Counted from the first letter of the stretch, positions 1 to 9,384 are shown. The stretch is DNA of 64,000 nucleotides from an uncultured Oscillospiraceae bacterium (GCA_934589705.1 CAKTOH010000004.1:1-64000), one strand, 5' to 3'. The notes: generated by a model from the letters alone, not told the origin. Numbers and translations: made by a program.

Positions 1-475
<475 letters not shown>

Positions 476-540
476 TTGTAATTCCTCCAACCATATAACA
501 GTATTTTAGACTGCGGCTTTTCCGCATACATCTACGATCT

Positions 541-567
541 TTAGCACTCACTATCTCTGAGTGCTAA
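541..567 (-). promoter_or_regulatory. CIRCE operator (HrcA binding site)
   Basis: A perfect TTAGCACTC-N9-GAGTGCTAA inverted repeat lies between the groES start and the predicted promoter. This is the exact consensus of the CIRCE element bound by the heat-shock repressor HrcA, so groESL is expected to be HrcA-repressed. Confidence 0.97.
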
Positions 568-570
568 TAC

Positions 571-599
571 AATATACCCCACTTTGCCTGAAAAAGCAA
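571..599 (-). promoter_or_regulatory. groESL sigma-A promoter
   Basis: On the minus strand TTGCTT (594-599) and TATATT (571-576) are separated by exactly 17 bp. The -10 box lies 3 bp before CIRCE, the usual arrangement in which HrcA blocks initiation. Confidence 0.8.
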
Positions 600-1100
600 G
601 AGGGAAATTGGAAGAAACCGTAAATAAATTATTAACGGCCCGGTGCCCCGGCGGGCAATGCGTGCGCCAGCTGGTCAGTAGTCGTCACACCATTGGGCAT
701 AAGCTCGGTATCGGCGGCGGGTCGTTTCCGACAGTGCGTGGCCGGGAGCCCCGGCGGGCAATGTGTGCGCACCAGTATCCTCCTTGTCATTGCGAACCAG
801 TGTCGCAACACTGGTGTGGCAATCCCCCGGTTCTTCCGAGAACTACCGGCGGAGCGCAAAGGCTCCCCTTGCTGATCAAGGGGAGCTGCCCCAGTGCGCA
901 CACTGGGGCTGAGGGGATCAGAACTCCCACCCTTCCGGGCACTCTCAACAAGCGCAGTTCTACAATCCCTCAGTCTCGCACTTGCGGGGACGCACGAACC
1001 ATCTTCCCCCAGAGTAAGGCAGGGGTTACGGATTGCCACACCAGTGTGAGCACTGGTTCGCAATGACAGGTTGTATCCGGAAACGCCCGGAATGACCGGA
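600..1100. repeat. Gene-free repeat cluster (families A and B)
   Basis: This 500-bp gap holds no convincing gene. It has a family A copy (785-829, TCATTGCGAACCAGT type), an inverted family A copy (about 1030-1068) and a family B copy (about 860-978, starting AAGGCTCCCCTTG with a 'GGGGAGCTGCCCCAGTG' palindrome). Two copies of a 'CCCCGGCGGGCAATG' motif lie at about 647 and 750. Open frames here run through the repeats on both strands and have no ribosome site. Confidence 0.8.
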
Positions 1101-1107
1101 GGCGATG

Positions 1108-2265
1108 CTACCCCTGCCCCTCCTTCGCCATGGCAGCTCTCCGAAGCACCGCGAGAAAAATATCCCCGGTAGACAGACGCTCCACATCCGCCGCGGCTAC
1201 CAGCGGAATCTGCCGCAGGGTCTGCTCCCCGGACTTGACGGAAAGACTGCCCAGGGTCTGCCCCCGAACCACCGGGGCGGCAACGCTTTCCTCCAGAGAA
1301 ATCTCCGTGGTGATTCCGCTTCGCTGGCTTTTTTCAATGAGCATCCCGGCGGTTTCCGCCATCCGAACCGGAACCTGGGCCTGCTTTCCCAGCCGGACGG
1401 CCACCTGGGGCAGTTCCTCCGGTTCCGGAGCCACCACCGCGAAATTGGCAAAGCCATAGTCCAGCAGCTCCTTGCAGGCGGCATTCCGGGCCTGGCTGGT
1501 TTTTGCCCCCATGACCACGGCGATCAGCTCCATGCCCTCCTTCTGAGCGGAGGCGGACAGGCAGTAGCCCGCACCCGACGTGTAGCCGGTTTTCAGCCCC
1601 GTGGCTCCGGGGTAGAAACGAATCAGCTTGTTGGTATTGGACAGGCCGAAGGCTCCGTTCCGGACGGTGTCCATCCAGATGGTGGTGTACTTTTTGATGT
1701 CGGGATGATTTTTCAGCAGCTCCCGGGACATGAGAGCGATGTCGTAGGCGCTGGTGCGGTGGAGCTTTGCGCTGTCGTCATCGTCCAGCCCCGTGCAGTT
1801 GACAAAATGGGTGTCCTGCATCCCCAGCTCCTTTGCCCGCCGGTTCATGGCCTCCACGAAGGCACCCTCCGAGCCGCAGATGTGCTCGGCCATGGCGCAG
1901 GCGCAGTCGTTGGCGGAGGACACGGCAATGGATTTGAGCATATCCGACACGCTCATGGTCTCCCCGGCCTTCAGATAGATCTGGCTGCCGCCCTTGGCCG
2001 CCGCGGCCTCAGAGGCGGTGACGGTGTCCGTCAGGGCGATTTTCCCGGAGTCCACCGCTTCCATAATTAAAAGCATGGTCATGACCTTGGTGACGCTGGC
2101 GGGAGCCAGCGCCTCGTGGGAATTGTGCTCATAGAGCACCGTGCCGGTGGTCACGTCCATGAGCACCGCGCTTTTTCCCGCCTCCGCCAGGGCAGCCGCC
2201 CCGGCGCTCAGCGGCAGCAGACCGAGCAGCGCAATGCCGGTGACGGCTGCCAGAATCCTCTTCAT
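1108..2265 (-). CDS. D-alanyl-D-alanine carboxypeptidase (DacF/PBP5-like)
   Basis: A 385-residue serine-type D-Ala-D-Ala carboxypeptidase that trims peptidoglycan stem peptides outside the membrane. A signal peptide (MKRILAAVTGIALLGLLPLS, cut near AGAAA) leads the protein. The catalytic SxxK is S57-V-T-K60 in APASVTK, SxN is S117-A-N119 and KTG is K225-T-G in GLKTGYTSGAG. The start at 2265 follows GAGGGG; a longer frame reaching back to 2421 has no ribosome site and would bury the signal peptide. It is divergent from the MATE gene. The C-terminal half resembles the beta-rich domain of DacF-type enzymes. Spore-cortex or vegetative role cannot be decided from sequence. Confidence 0.92.
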   Translation of the reverse strand: MKRILAAVTGIALLGLLPLSAGAAALAEAGKSAVLMDVTTGTVLYEHNSHEALAPASVTKVMTMLLIMEAVDSGKIALTDTVTASEAAAAKGGSQIYLKAGETMSVSDMLKSIAVSSANDCACAMAEHICGSEGAFVEAMNRRAKELGMQDTHFVNCTGLDDDDSAKLHRTSAYDIALMSRELLKNHPDIKKYTTIWMDTVRNGAFGLSNTNKLIRFYPGATGLKTGYTSGAGYCLSASAQKEGMELIAVVMGAKTSQARNAACKELLDYGFANFAVVAPEPEELPQVAVRLGKQAQVPVRMAETAGMLIEKSQRSGITTEISLEESVAAPVVRGQTLGSLSVKSGEQTLRQIPLVAAADVERLSTGDIFLAVLRRAAMAKEGQG

Positions 2266-2375
2266 GATAACCCCTCCTCGCCTTTGCTCCATTTTACGCC
2301 GGAGGTTCGGGAAATATGATTTGCCATAGGAAAAATATATTTGGGAGATAAGGAGAAAAATATTCCAAAACCCTA

Positions 2376-2404
2376 TTGACATTGCACAAAACAGGAAGTA
2401 GAAT
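2376..2404 (+). promoter_or_regulatory. Promoter of the MATE gene
   Basis: TTGACA (2376-2381), a 17-bp spacer and TAGAAT (2399-2404) lie 67 bp before the MATE start codon. The match to sigma-A consensus is 6/6 and 5/6. Confidence 0.75.
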
Positions 2405-2471
2405 ATCGTGAAAAATGACAATAAACCGGGTCTTGCTTTCAGCGGAGCCGGATTTCTTTTGAGGTGATTTT

Positions 2472-3866
2472 ATGGAAAAAAGCGGTACCCGTGATTTGAC
2501 CGTCGGCTCCCCCATGGGGCTGATTCTTTCGTTTATGCTGCCCCTGCTCTTCGGCCTGCTCTTCCAGCAGTTCTACAGCATGGTGGACACCGTTGTGGTG
2601 GGCAAATTCCTGGGCGTGGAGGCTCTGGCAGGCGTTGGCTCCACCGGCTCCGTGAACTTCCTGGTGCTGGGTCTGTGCAACGGCGTGTGCGCCGGCTTTG
2701 CCATCCCTGTGGCGCAGAAGTTCGGACAGAAGGATTTTGACGGCCTGCGCAAATTCGTGGGCAATATGATCTGGCTGGGCTCCATCATCGCCCTGATTGT
2801 GACCCTGGCCACCACCGTCCTGTGCCGTCAGATTCTGACCTGGATGGACACCCCGGCGGAGACCTTTGATTATGCCTACAATTATATCTGGGTGATCTTC
2901 CTGGGCATCCCGGCTACCATGCTCTACAATCTGCTTTCCGGCATCATCCGCTCCCTGGGCGATTCCCGGACGCCTCTGGTGTTTCTGATTCTGTCGAGCC
3001 TTCTGAATGTGGCGCTGGACATCGTGTTTATCGTCACCTTCCGGATGGGCGTGGCGGGTGCCGGTTGGGCAACCCTGCTCAGCCAGCTGATTTCCGGCGT
3101 GCTGTGCCTTGGGTATATGGTCAAGCGGTTCCCGGTGCTCCACCTGAGACGGGACGATCTGCGGCTGCGGGGCATTTATGCCCGGCACCTTCTCAACATG
3201 GGCCTTCCCATGGGTCTGCAATACTCCATCACCGCCATCGGCAGCATTCTGCTTCAGACTGCGGTGAACGGGCTGGGCGCCAACGCCATGGCGGCAGTGA
3301 CGGCGGGCAGCAAGGTGCAGATGCTCTGCGCCTGCCCCTATGATGCCATCGGCACCACCGCGGCCACCTTTGCCGGTCAGAATCTGGGCGCGGGGAAGCC
3401 TCACCGGATTCATCAGGGGGTTCTGGACTGCACGGTGCTGGGCGTTGTCTACTCGGCGGTCATTTACATTGCCATGTACTTCTGGGGTCGGGATCTGTGC
3501 CTGATGTTCCTGGACACCAAGGATATCCAGGCTGTGGAGATCATCGGCACCATGAGCCGTCAGTTTTTGCTGGTGAACCTGGCCTTCTATGTGCCCCTGC
3601 TGTTTGTGAACCTGCTGCGCTTCACCATCCAGGGGTTGGGCTTCTCGGAATTCGCGGTGCTGGCCGGTGTTTTCGAGATGATCGCCCGGGGCGTCTTCGG
3701 CATCTGCCTGGTGCCCCCGCTGGGCTTCACGGCGGTGTGCTACGCCAGCCCCGCGGCCTGGATCATGGCGGATCTGTTCCTGTTCCCGGCCTACGTCAAC
3801 TGCATGAAAAAGCGGGGCTTCTCCTTCCGGAAAAAATCTGCGCAGGCCGAGGAAACTGCGGTATAA
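2472..3866 (+). CDS. MATE family multidrug/cation efflux transporter
   Basis: A 464-residue inner-membrane exporter with the usual length and about 12 hydrophobic helices. The N-terminus reads LTVGSPMGLILSFMLPLLFG and continues into FQQFYSMVDTVVVGKFLG, the typical MatE start. Two MatE repeats are visible, with the second beginning near GLPMGLQYSITAIGSILLQ. The family couples drug or metabolite export to a Na+ or H+ gradient; the substrate cannot be predicted. A GAGGTGA ribosome site precedes the ATG. It is a single gene under its own promoter and is followed by a hairpin cassette. Confidence 0.93.
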   Translation: MEKSGTRDLTVGSPMGLILSFMLPLLFGLLFQQFYSMVDTVVVGKFLGVEALAGVGSTGSVNFLVLGLCNGVCAGFAIPVAQKFGQKDFDGLRKFVGNMIWLGSIIALIVTLATTVLCRQILTWMDTPAETFDYAYNYIWVIFLGIPATMLYNLLSGIIRSLGDSRTPLVFLILSSLLNVALDIVFIVTFRMGVAGAGWATLLSQLISGVLCLGYMVKRFPVLHLRRDDLRLRGIYARHLLNMGLPMGLQYSITAIGSILLQTAVNGLGANAMAAVTAGSKVQMLCACPYDAIGTTAATFAGQNLGAGKPHRIHQGVLDCTVLGVVYSAVIYIAMYFWGRDLCLMFLDTKDIQAVEIIGTMSRQFLLVNLAFYVPLLFVNLLRFTIQGLGFSEFAVLAGVFEMIARGVFGICLVPPLGFTAVCYASPAAWIMADLFLFPAYVNCMKKRGFSFRKKSAQAEETAV

Positions 3867-3869
3867 TAC

Positions 3870-4027
3870 TGAACTCCAATTAAAATCTTTAGAAAAGATT
3901 TTAATTGCCCGAAGGGCAAGGAGTTCATATGAGACTTGTTTTGTGATTTCTTTCCTTATAAATCACAAAACTGGCAGCGCCATTAGGCGATGCCTTCCTG
4001 ATTAAAATCAAAGATTTTAATCAGGAA
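3870..4027. repeat. Four-hairpin palindromic cassette
   Basis: This AT-rich block after the MATE gene is almost wholly palindromic. TGAACTCC (3870-3877) pairs with GGAGTTCA (3920-3927) and encloses a 13-bp stem (3878-3890/3894-3906) and a GCCC-GAA-GGGC hairpin. A 12-bp stem GTTTTGTGATTT/AAATCACAAAAC (3938-3949/3960-3971), a GC hairpin (about 3973-3994) and a 15-bp stem (3995-4009/4013-4027) follow. It may be a small mobile palindromic element or a structured RNA that also acts as terminator. Nothing coding was seen from 3867 to 4214. Confidence 0.6.
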
Positions 4028-4214
4028 ATAGTATCAGAAAAAGGGAATACTTCCCATAATATTTGCCTTTTTCAGAAAATAGCCAGATTTTCAGTCAAAA
4101 ATTAGACATTTTCTCCAAACTTTATCCTTTTTGATTTTTTCCCTGGAAAAAGGGAAATACTTATGATATACTTCCCTTGCAATAATGAAAATAATATATG
4201 GAGGAATACCGTAC

Positions 4215-5720
4215 ATGCGAGGAATCCCGTCTCTCATCACCGACATCCGGAAAAATGTCTTCACCGAGGTCGCCCGTATGGCCTACGCCGGCGGTGACTA
4301 CACCAACGCCGAGGATCTGCCCTACAAAATCGTTCCCGGCGACCAGCCTCTGCACCGGGAATCCATCTTCCTGGAGCGTGCCATCGCCGGTGAGCGGGTG
4401 CGCCTGGCTATGGGTCTGGGCATCCGTCCCATTCAGACCCGGAGCCTGATGACCGAGGGTATGGATGCCGCCGCCGTTGCCGAGCAGTACTACGAGCCTC
4501 CGCTCATCAATATCATTCCCTATGCCTGTCACGCCTGCCCCACCAACCAGTATAAGGTCACTGTGGGCTGCCAGAACTGCCTGGCCGCCTCCTGTCAGCA
4601 GGTGTGCCCCAAGGGCGCCATTTCTTTTGTCAACGGCAGAAGCCACATTGACCCGGACAAGTGCATCCGCTGCGGCAAGTGCGCCAAGGCCTGCCCCTAC
4701 CACGCCATTATCCACCTGGAGCGGCCCTGCCAGGCCTCCTGCGGTATGGACGCCATCGGCTCCGATGAGCACGGCAAGGCAACCATCAACCAGGACAAGT
4801 GCGTGGCCTGCGGACAGTGCCTGGTTTCCTGCCCCTTCGGTGCCATCGTGGACAAGGGTCAGATCTTCCAGGTGATCCAGTCCATTCTCAAGGGAGACAA
4901 GGTTATCGCCATTGTGGCCCCCGCCTTCATCGGCCAGTTCAGCGGCATGGTGTCCCCCGGCAAGCTGGTCACCGCCATGAAAATGCTGGGCTTTGACTCC
5001 GTGGTAGAGGTGGCCATCGGCGCGGACATGTGCACCATCGAGGAGGCCAAGGACTTCCTGGAGAAGGTGCCGGGGGAACAGGACTACATGGCAACCTCCT
5101 GCTGCCCGGCCTGGCACTCCATGATCGGCAAGCTCTTCCCCAGCGAGTCCAAGAAGATTTCCATGACCCTGACCCCCATGGTCTTCACCGCCCGGCTCAT
5201 GAAGAAGGAGCACCCCGGGTGCAAGGTGGTCTTTGTCGGCCCCTGCGCCGCCAAGAAGCTGGAGGCCATCCGGGCGGATATCCGCTCCGACGTGGACTTC
5301 GTGCTGACCTTCGAGGAGCTCATGGGCATGTTCGAGGCCAAGGAAATCGACTTTGCCGCCCTGGAGGAATCCGAGGGTCTGAACGAGGGCACCGGCGCGG
5401 GCCGCGGCTTCGCCGTAGCCGGCGGTGTAGCCCAGGCCGTGACCAACCTGGTCAATGAGACTCACCCCGACCTGGAGGTGAAAACCGCCCGGGCAGAGGG
5501 CCTGCGGGACTGCCGGAAGCTGATGATGATGGCCAAGGCCGGTAAGTACAAGGGCTATCTGCTGGAGGGCATGGCCTGTCCCGGGGGCTGCGTGGCCGGT
5601 GCGGGCACCATCCTGCCGGTGGATAAGGCCGCCAAGTTCGTGGAGAAGTACAGCAAGGAGGCCGCCAACGCCTCTCCCACCCAGTCCGCTTACCGGGACG
5701 CCGGCGAGGATCTGGATTGA
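4215..5720 (+). CDS. [FeFe] hydrogenase, group B-like, with ferredoxin domain
   Basis: A 501-residue iron hydrogenase interconverting protons and H2. A Cys-rich segment near residues 103-130 (CHACPTNQ, CQNC, CQQVCP) and two classical 4Fe-4S motifs, CIRCGKCAKACP (about 150) and CVACGQCLVSCP (about 196), form the electron relay. H-cluster motifs are TSCCPAW (about 294), VGPCAAKK (about 342) and EGMACPGGC (about 450). The TSCCP/GPCAAKK pattern is that of the monomeric group B enzymes of Clostridia. The start at 4215 follows GGAGG; an ATG ten codons earlier has no such site. No maturase or electron-bifurcating partner lies adjacent, so the redox partner is probably ferredoxin. A strong terminator follows. 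Confidence 0.9.
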   Translation: MRGIPSLITDIRKNVFTEVARMAYAGGDYTNAEDLPYKIVPGDQPLHRESIFLERAIAGERVRLAMGLGIRPIQTRSLMTEGMDAAAVAEQYYEPPLINIIPYACHACPTNQYKVTVGCQNCLAASCQQVCPKGAISFVNGRSHIDPDKCIRCGKCAKACPYHAIIHLERPCQASCGMDAIGSDEHGKATINQDKCVACGQCLVSCPFGAIVDKGQIFQVIQSILKGDKVIAIVAPAFIGQFSGMVSPGKLVTAMKMLGFDSVVEVAIGADMCTIEEAKDFLEKVPGEQDYMATSCCPAWHSMIGKLFPSESKKISMTLTPMVFTARLMKKEHPGCKVVFVGPCAAKKLEAIRADIRSDVDFVLTFEELMGMFEAKEIDFAALEESEGLNEGTGAGRGFAVAGGVAQAVTNLVNETHPDLEVKTARAEGLRDCRKLMMMAKAGKYKGYLLEGMACPGGCVAGAGTILPVDKAAKFVEKYSKEAANASPTQSAYRDAGEDLD

Positions 5721-5734
5721 TCGATTATAAAAAC

Positions 5735-5772
5735 CCCAGGGCACGGTGCGCCGCACCGTGCCCTGGGCTTCT
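5735..5772 (+). terminator. Terminator after the hydrogenase
   Basis: CCCAGGGCACGGTGCG (5735-5750) pairs perfectly with 5752-5767, followed by CTTCTTCT. It is a very stable hairpin with only a modest T-tract. Confidence 0.75.
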
Positions 5773-5795
5773 TCTGTGTATTATAGAATCCGTAG

Positions 5796-5821
5796 GGGCG
5801 GCCACTGGCCGCCCGCTTTTT
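5796..5821 (+). terminator. Second terminator-like hairpin
   Basis: GGGCGGCCA-C-TGGCCGCCC (5796-5814) is followed by GCTTTTTA. It is a backup terminator for the hydrogenase or part of the repeat material that continues to 6000. Confidence 0.5.
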
Positions 5822-5829
5822 ATGATTTT

Positions 5830-5995
5830 TTAGGAACGGATTGCCACGTCGGCCGCTGGCCTCCTCGCAATGACATGCGTGTTACAATCGCTTCCGTAAG
5901 AACGATACCCAGCGTTACCCGGTAATATTACGATTATTGCCCAGCCGTGCACGCAATGCCCGCCGGGGCTCCTGGCCACGCATTGTCAGCGGCGA
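5830..5995. repeat. Family A repeat variant and adjoining repeat sequence
   Basis: An inverted family A variant (about 5830-5877, GGATTGCCACGTCGG ... CTCGCAATGACAT) is followed by a copy of the 'CCCGCCGGGGC' type motif also seen near 650 and 750. No gene was found between the hydrogenase and degV. Confidence 0.6.
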
Positions 5996-6007
5996 CCTGC
6001 CGCCGAC

Positions 6008-6868
6008 TCAGCGATGAGAGCCCAGGAAGAACAGAGCCAGAGTGCCCGGGCCGGAGTGAGAGCCGATCACCGCCCCCACATAGCTGATGACCACGTCCTT
6101 CACGCCGCACTTTTCCTTCAGCTGACGGCTCAGGTACTCCGCGTCCGACAGACAGTCCCCGTGGGAGATAAACATGGTGGAATTGTCATAACCCGCGCCC
6201 AGCTCCTGCGCCTTCTTCACCATGGCGTCGATGGCAGCCTTCCGGCCTCGGGTCTTGGTCATGTTGATCAGATGCCCCTCGTCGTCCACATGGAGAAGCG
6301 GCTTGATTTGCAGCATGGTGCCCACCAGGGCGGTAGCCGCGCTGATCCGTCCCCCACGCTTCAGGTACATCAGATCGTCCACGGTGAACCAGTGGCACAG
6401 ATGGAGCCGGTTTTCCAGCACCCATTGGGCGACCTCATCCAGGGACAGACCCTCATCCCGCTTCTTGCAGGCATACCATACCAGCAGCCCCTGACCCATG
6501 GAGGCGCACAGGGTATCGATGACCTGAATCTTGCGATCCGGGTACTCATCCTTCAATTCTTCGGCGGCGATGACGGCGCTCTGGTAGGTGGTGGAAAGGC
6601 CGGAGGAAAAGGCCAGCACCAGAACGTCCTTCCCGGCGGCCAGAGCCTTCTCCATGGCCTGGCTCCAGCGGCTGGGGTTGACGGCAGAGGTCTTTGCCAC
6701 TTCCCCGGCCCGGAGTCCCTGGTACATCTCCTTCAGCGTGTCGTCATTTCTATCGTCCGAGGTATTGCCCCGGAACTCCACGGTCAGGGGCACAAAGGTA
6801 AGCCCCAGCTGGCCGTACATGGGCGTGGGGAAATCACAGCAGGAATCGGTAATAATCTGAAAATCCAT
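6008..6868 (-). CDS. DegV family fatty-acid-binding protein (FakB-like)
   Basis: A 286-residue DegV/EDD-fold protein. The family binds one fatty acid and presents it to the kinase FakA for phospholipid synthesis. Visible signatures are ITDSCCDFP at the N-terminus, the ligand-contact segment TSAVNPSRW, AFSSGLSTTYQSA, and the C-terminal VIGSHSGPGTLALFFLG, the usual FakB ending. The length is typical. A GGAG site precedes the ATG at 6868. It is divergent from the CDF exporter and stands alone. No fakA is present in the window, so pairing is inferred from the family. Confidence 0.9.
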   Translation of the reverse strand: MDFQIITDSCCDFPTPMYGQLGLTFVPLTVEFRGNTSDDRNDDTLKEMYQGLRAGEVAKTSAVNPSRWSQAMEKALAAGKDVLVLAFSSGLSTTYQSAVIAAEELKDEYPDRKIQVIDTLCASMGQGLLVWYACKKRDEGLSLDEVAQWVLENRLHLCHWFTVDDLMYLKRGGRISAATALVGTMLQIKPLLHVDDEGHLINMTKTRGRKAAIDAMVKKAQELGAGYDNSTMFISHGDCLSDAEYLSRQLKEKCGVKDVVISYVGAVIGSHSGPGTLALFFLGSHR

Positions 6869-7074
6869 TTTTCTTCACTCCGTTACTCTAGACCAACCGT
6901 GCCGTCTCGTGCTATCATAAAGAACACACGGTTTTTACTTTGTTATCATACAATATTCCCGGTGGGAAGTCACGCCTTTCTTGGGAGAAAAGCCCCTGAC
7001 AATCCCCACCGGGGGTAGAATATAGCCCTCTACCGACAGTAGAGAAGCGAATATAGGCCGTTTGGGAGGAAATT

Positions 7075-8247
7075 ATGACGAAATTGCTGCTTCGGCTGTT
7101 TGTGAAAGATGGGGAGAACCCGGATGACCCGAAGGTGCGCGCGGCGGTGGGCACCCTGTCCGGAATGGTGGGGATCGCCTGCAACCTGCTGCTGTTCGGC
7201 TTCAAGCTGCTGGTAGGCACCTTGACCGGCTCCGTGTCCATTACCGCCGATGCCATGAATAACCTGTCCGATGCCTCCGGCTCCATCGTGACCTTCATCG
7301 GTTTCCGGGTGGCGGATAAGCCCGCGGATGCCGGGCATCCCTACGGTCACGCCCGGGCGGAATATCTGAGCGGCCTGGGCGTGGCGGTGCTGATTTTGGT
7401 CATCGGCGTGGAGCTGGTCAAGACCTCCGCCGAAAAAATTCTCCATCCCACGCCGGTGGAATTTTCCGCCATGGCGGCGGTGGTGCTGCTGGCCTCCATC
7501 GGCGTGAAGCTGTGGATGAACCTGTTCAATCGGACGCTGTCGAAGAAAATCGACTCCAAGGCCCTGCTTGCAACCGCCGAGGACAGCCGGAACGACTGCA
7601 TTACCACCACCGCGGTGCTGCTGGCTGCCCTGTTTGAAAGACAGTTCCACATTCCGGTGGACGGCTGGGTGGGCCTGGCAGTGGCGGCCTTTATCCTGCA
7701 CAGCGGCTGGGGTCTGGCAAAGGATACCATTTCTCCCCTGCTGGGGGAGAATGCCGACCCGGAGCTGCGGGCAAAGCTGGTGGACTACATCGTCAAGCAG
7801 CCGAAGGTGCTGGGCTACCATGACCTGATGGTTCACGACTACGGCCCGGGTCAGCGGTTTGCCAGCATCCATGTGGAGATGGACTGCCGGGAGGATCCGC
7901 TGGAATGCCATGAGATCATCGATGATATGGAGCGGGAGTGCCTGCGCAGCCACAATGTCCATCTGGTGATCCACTATGACCCGGTGGTGGTGGACGACCC
8001 GGAGCTGAACCGGCTTCGCAATCGGGTGCTCTGCCTGCTCCAGAGCCGGGATCCCCGGCTGAGCCTCCACGATTTCCGGATGATCCGGGGCAAACGGCAT
8101 ATCAATCTGGTGTTTGACGTGGTGATTCCTTTGTCCCTGGAGCCGAAAAAGGAGGAGATCCGCGCATTCCTGGAGGATACGCTGAACGCCGAGGGGGAGA
8201 TCACCTATCATGTGATCGCCACCTTTGACACCGCGGAGTTCAATTAG
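7075..8247 (+). CDS. Cation diffusion facilitator (CDF) metal exporter
   Basis: A 390-residue membrane transporter exporting divalent metal (Zn, Fe, Mn or Co) in exchange for protons. The N-terminal half has about six helices, with the metal-site helix SITADAMNNLSDASGS and the second site in EDSRNDC. HPYGHARAEYLSG is the cytoplasmic CDF signature. The C-terminal third (about 215-390) is cytoplasmic with His/Asp/Cys residues and is longer than a minimal ZT dimerisation domain. GGGAGG precedes the ATG. It is monocistronic and convergent with the surface-protein gene. The actual metal is not determinable. Confidence 0.9.
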   Translation: MTKLLLRLFVKDGENPDDPKVRAAVGTLSGMVGIACNLLLFGFKLLVGTLTGSVSITADAMNNLSDASGSIVTFIGFRVADKPADAGHPYGHARAEYLSGLGVAVLILVIGVELVKTSAEKILHPTPVEFSAMAAVVLLASIGVKLWMNLFNRTLSKKIDSKALLATAEDSRNDCITTTAVLLAALFERQFHIPVDGWVGLAVAAFILHSGWGLAKDTISPLLGENADPELRAKLVDYIVKQPKVLGYHDLMVHDYGPGQRFASIHVEMDCREDPLECHEIIDDMERECLRSHNVHLVIHYDPVVVDDPELNRLRNRVLCLLQSRDPRLSLHDFRMIRGKRHINLVFDVVIPLSLEPKKEEIRAFLEDTLNAEGEITYHVIATFDTAEFN

Positions 8248-8285
8248 GCGGGAATACAAGGACAGAAAGGGAAACAGAATTCCCG

Positions 8286-8320
8286 AAAAAAACCGGCGTG
8301 CCGCGATTGCGGTACGCCGG
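8286..8320 (-). terminator. Terminator of the surface-protein gene
   Basis: The 12-bp stem CCGGCGTGCCGC/GCGGTACGCCGG (8293-8304/8309-8320) with a GATT loop has a run of seven A at 8286-8292, which gives a T-tract on the minus strand. It lies 6 bp after the stop codon at 8326. Confidence 0.85.
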
Positions 8321-8325
8321 TATGT

Positions 8326-9384
8326 TTATCTGCGGAGCTTCCGAGCCCAGGCAAAGCCTGCCCCGGCCAGCCCCGTCAGGGATACGAAGAGGATCCCGGC
8401 CCACAGGTGGATGGTGTCTCCGGTGGTGGGGTTGGTGCCGTCCTTAGCTGCCAGAACCTGGAAGGCCGTCTCCGCCTTGCCGTCCTCAAAATGAACGGTA
8501 AGGGTGTGCTTGCCCTGCTTCAGGGTGTTCAGGTAGCTGTTTTTCAGGGTAACGACGGTACTGCCGGACTTGGCGGTGTAGGCGGAATCCGCCAGACGCT
8601 TGCCGTCCACGGACACGCCCACGAACTTGCTGAACTCCCCGCTGGCGGTGAAGCTCAGGGTTTTGCCGCTCTTCTGGTACCACTTGCCCTCGGCACCGGC
8701 GGTGACGGTATAGGCGGGGGACTTTTCCGCCTCGGTAATGGTGAACTTCACCCGGACGGAGCCGGTGTAGCTGCTTCCGTCAGCGGCGGTGATAACGGCG
8801 TAGGCGGTGCCCGGCTTGCTGTTATTTTCGTAGGCCAGCTTGTAGTCCGTACCTGCGGTCAAAACCTTGTCCTCCACGGTGACGGTGACCTTGGGCTCCA
8901 CGGCCTTGCCGGCGTAGACGAACTCGGTTTTTTCCAGCTTCACGCTGTCCTCGGTGATGGCCAGAGGCTTGGGGGGCTCGGAAGGTTCCGAAGGCTGAGA
9001 AGGCTCGGAAGGCTCGGAAGGCTGGCTGGGTTCCGTGGCCTTGGGCACGATGGTGAAGGGAATCTCCACCTTGCCGGTGTAGCCGGCGGTTTCGATGCCG
9101 GTGACGGTGGCCTTAGCCTGGCCGACCTCGGTGTTGTCGGCGAAGCTGAGGAAGTAGTGCTGATCCAGAGTCAGCAGGGTGCCCTCCACACGGACGGTGA
9201 CGTTGGGCTCAATGGGATTGCCGGTGTACTCGTACTCTGTGTGTTCCAGGGTGACGTGCTCCTGGGTGAGGGAAATGGGTTCCTGGGCCTCGTCTTCCTG
9301 GGCCTGGACGGCCAGGGGAGCGGCGGATACCAGGCTCAGCGCCAGCAGAGAAGCTGCCGCGCGCCGAATCAGGGATGTGCGCAT
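8326..9384 (-). CDS. Secreted repeat protein with sortase-type C-terminus
   Basis: A 352-residue predicted surface protein of unknown specific function. A signal peptide (MRTSLIRRAAASLLALSLVS ... VQAQ) is followed by two homologous beta-type repeats of about 75 residues (patterns VTLEHTEYEYTGNPIEP / VKLEKTEFVYAGKAVEP and GYTGKVEIPFTI / SYTGSVRVKFTI). They are split by a Pro-Ser-Glu linker built on 'EPSQPSEPSEP'. A third beta domain precedes the end, which shows NPTTGD, a hydrophobic helix and RKLRR. That ending resembles NPxTG-type sortase anchoring. The start at 9384 follows AGGAGG; codons further upstream lack a site. Confidence 0.8.
   Translation of the reverse strand: MRTSLIRRAAASLLALSLVSAAPLAVQAQEDEAQEPISLTQEHVTLEHTEYEYTGNPIEPNVTVRVEGTLLTLDQHYFLSFADNTEVGQAKATVTGIETAGYTGKVEIPFTIVPKATEPSQPSEPSEPSQPSEPSEPPKPLAITEDSVKLEKTEFVYAGKAVEPKVTVTVEDKVLTAGTDYKLAYENNSKPGTAYAVITAADGSSYTGSVRVKFTITEAEKSPAYTVTAGAEGKWYQKSGKTLSFTASGEFSKFVGVSVDGKRLADSAYTAKSGSTVVTLKNSYLNTLKQGKHTLTVHFEDGKAETAFQVLAAKDGTNPTTGDTIHLWAGILFVSLTGLAGAGFAWARKLRR

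Noticed and set aside
584..1066. Overlapping open frames on both strands at the left end
   Set aside because: They run through repeat families A and B; the same peptides recur wherever those repeats occur (for example near 15820 and 49794). No ribosome site.
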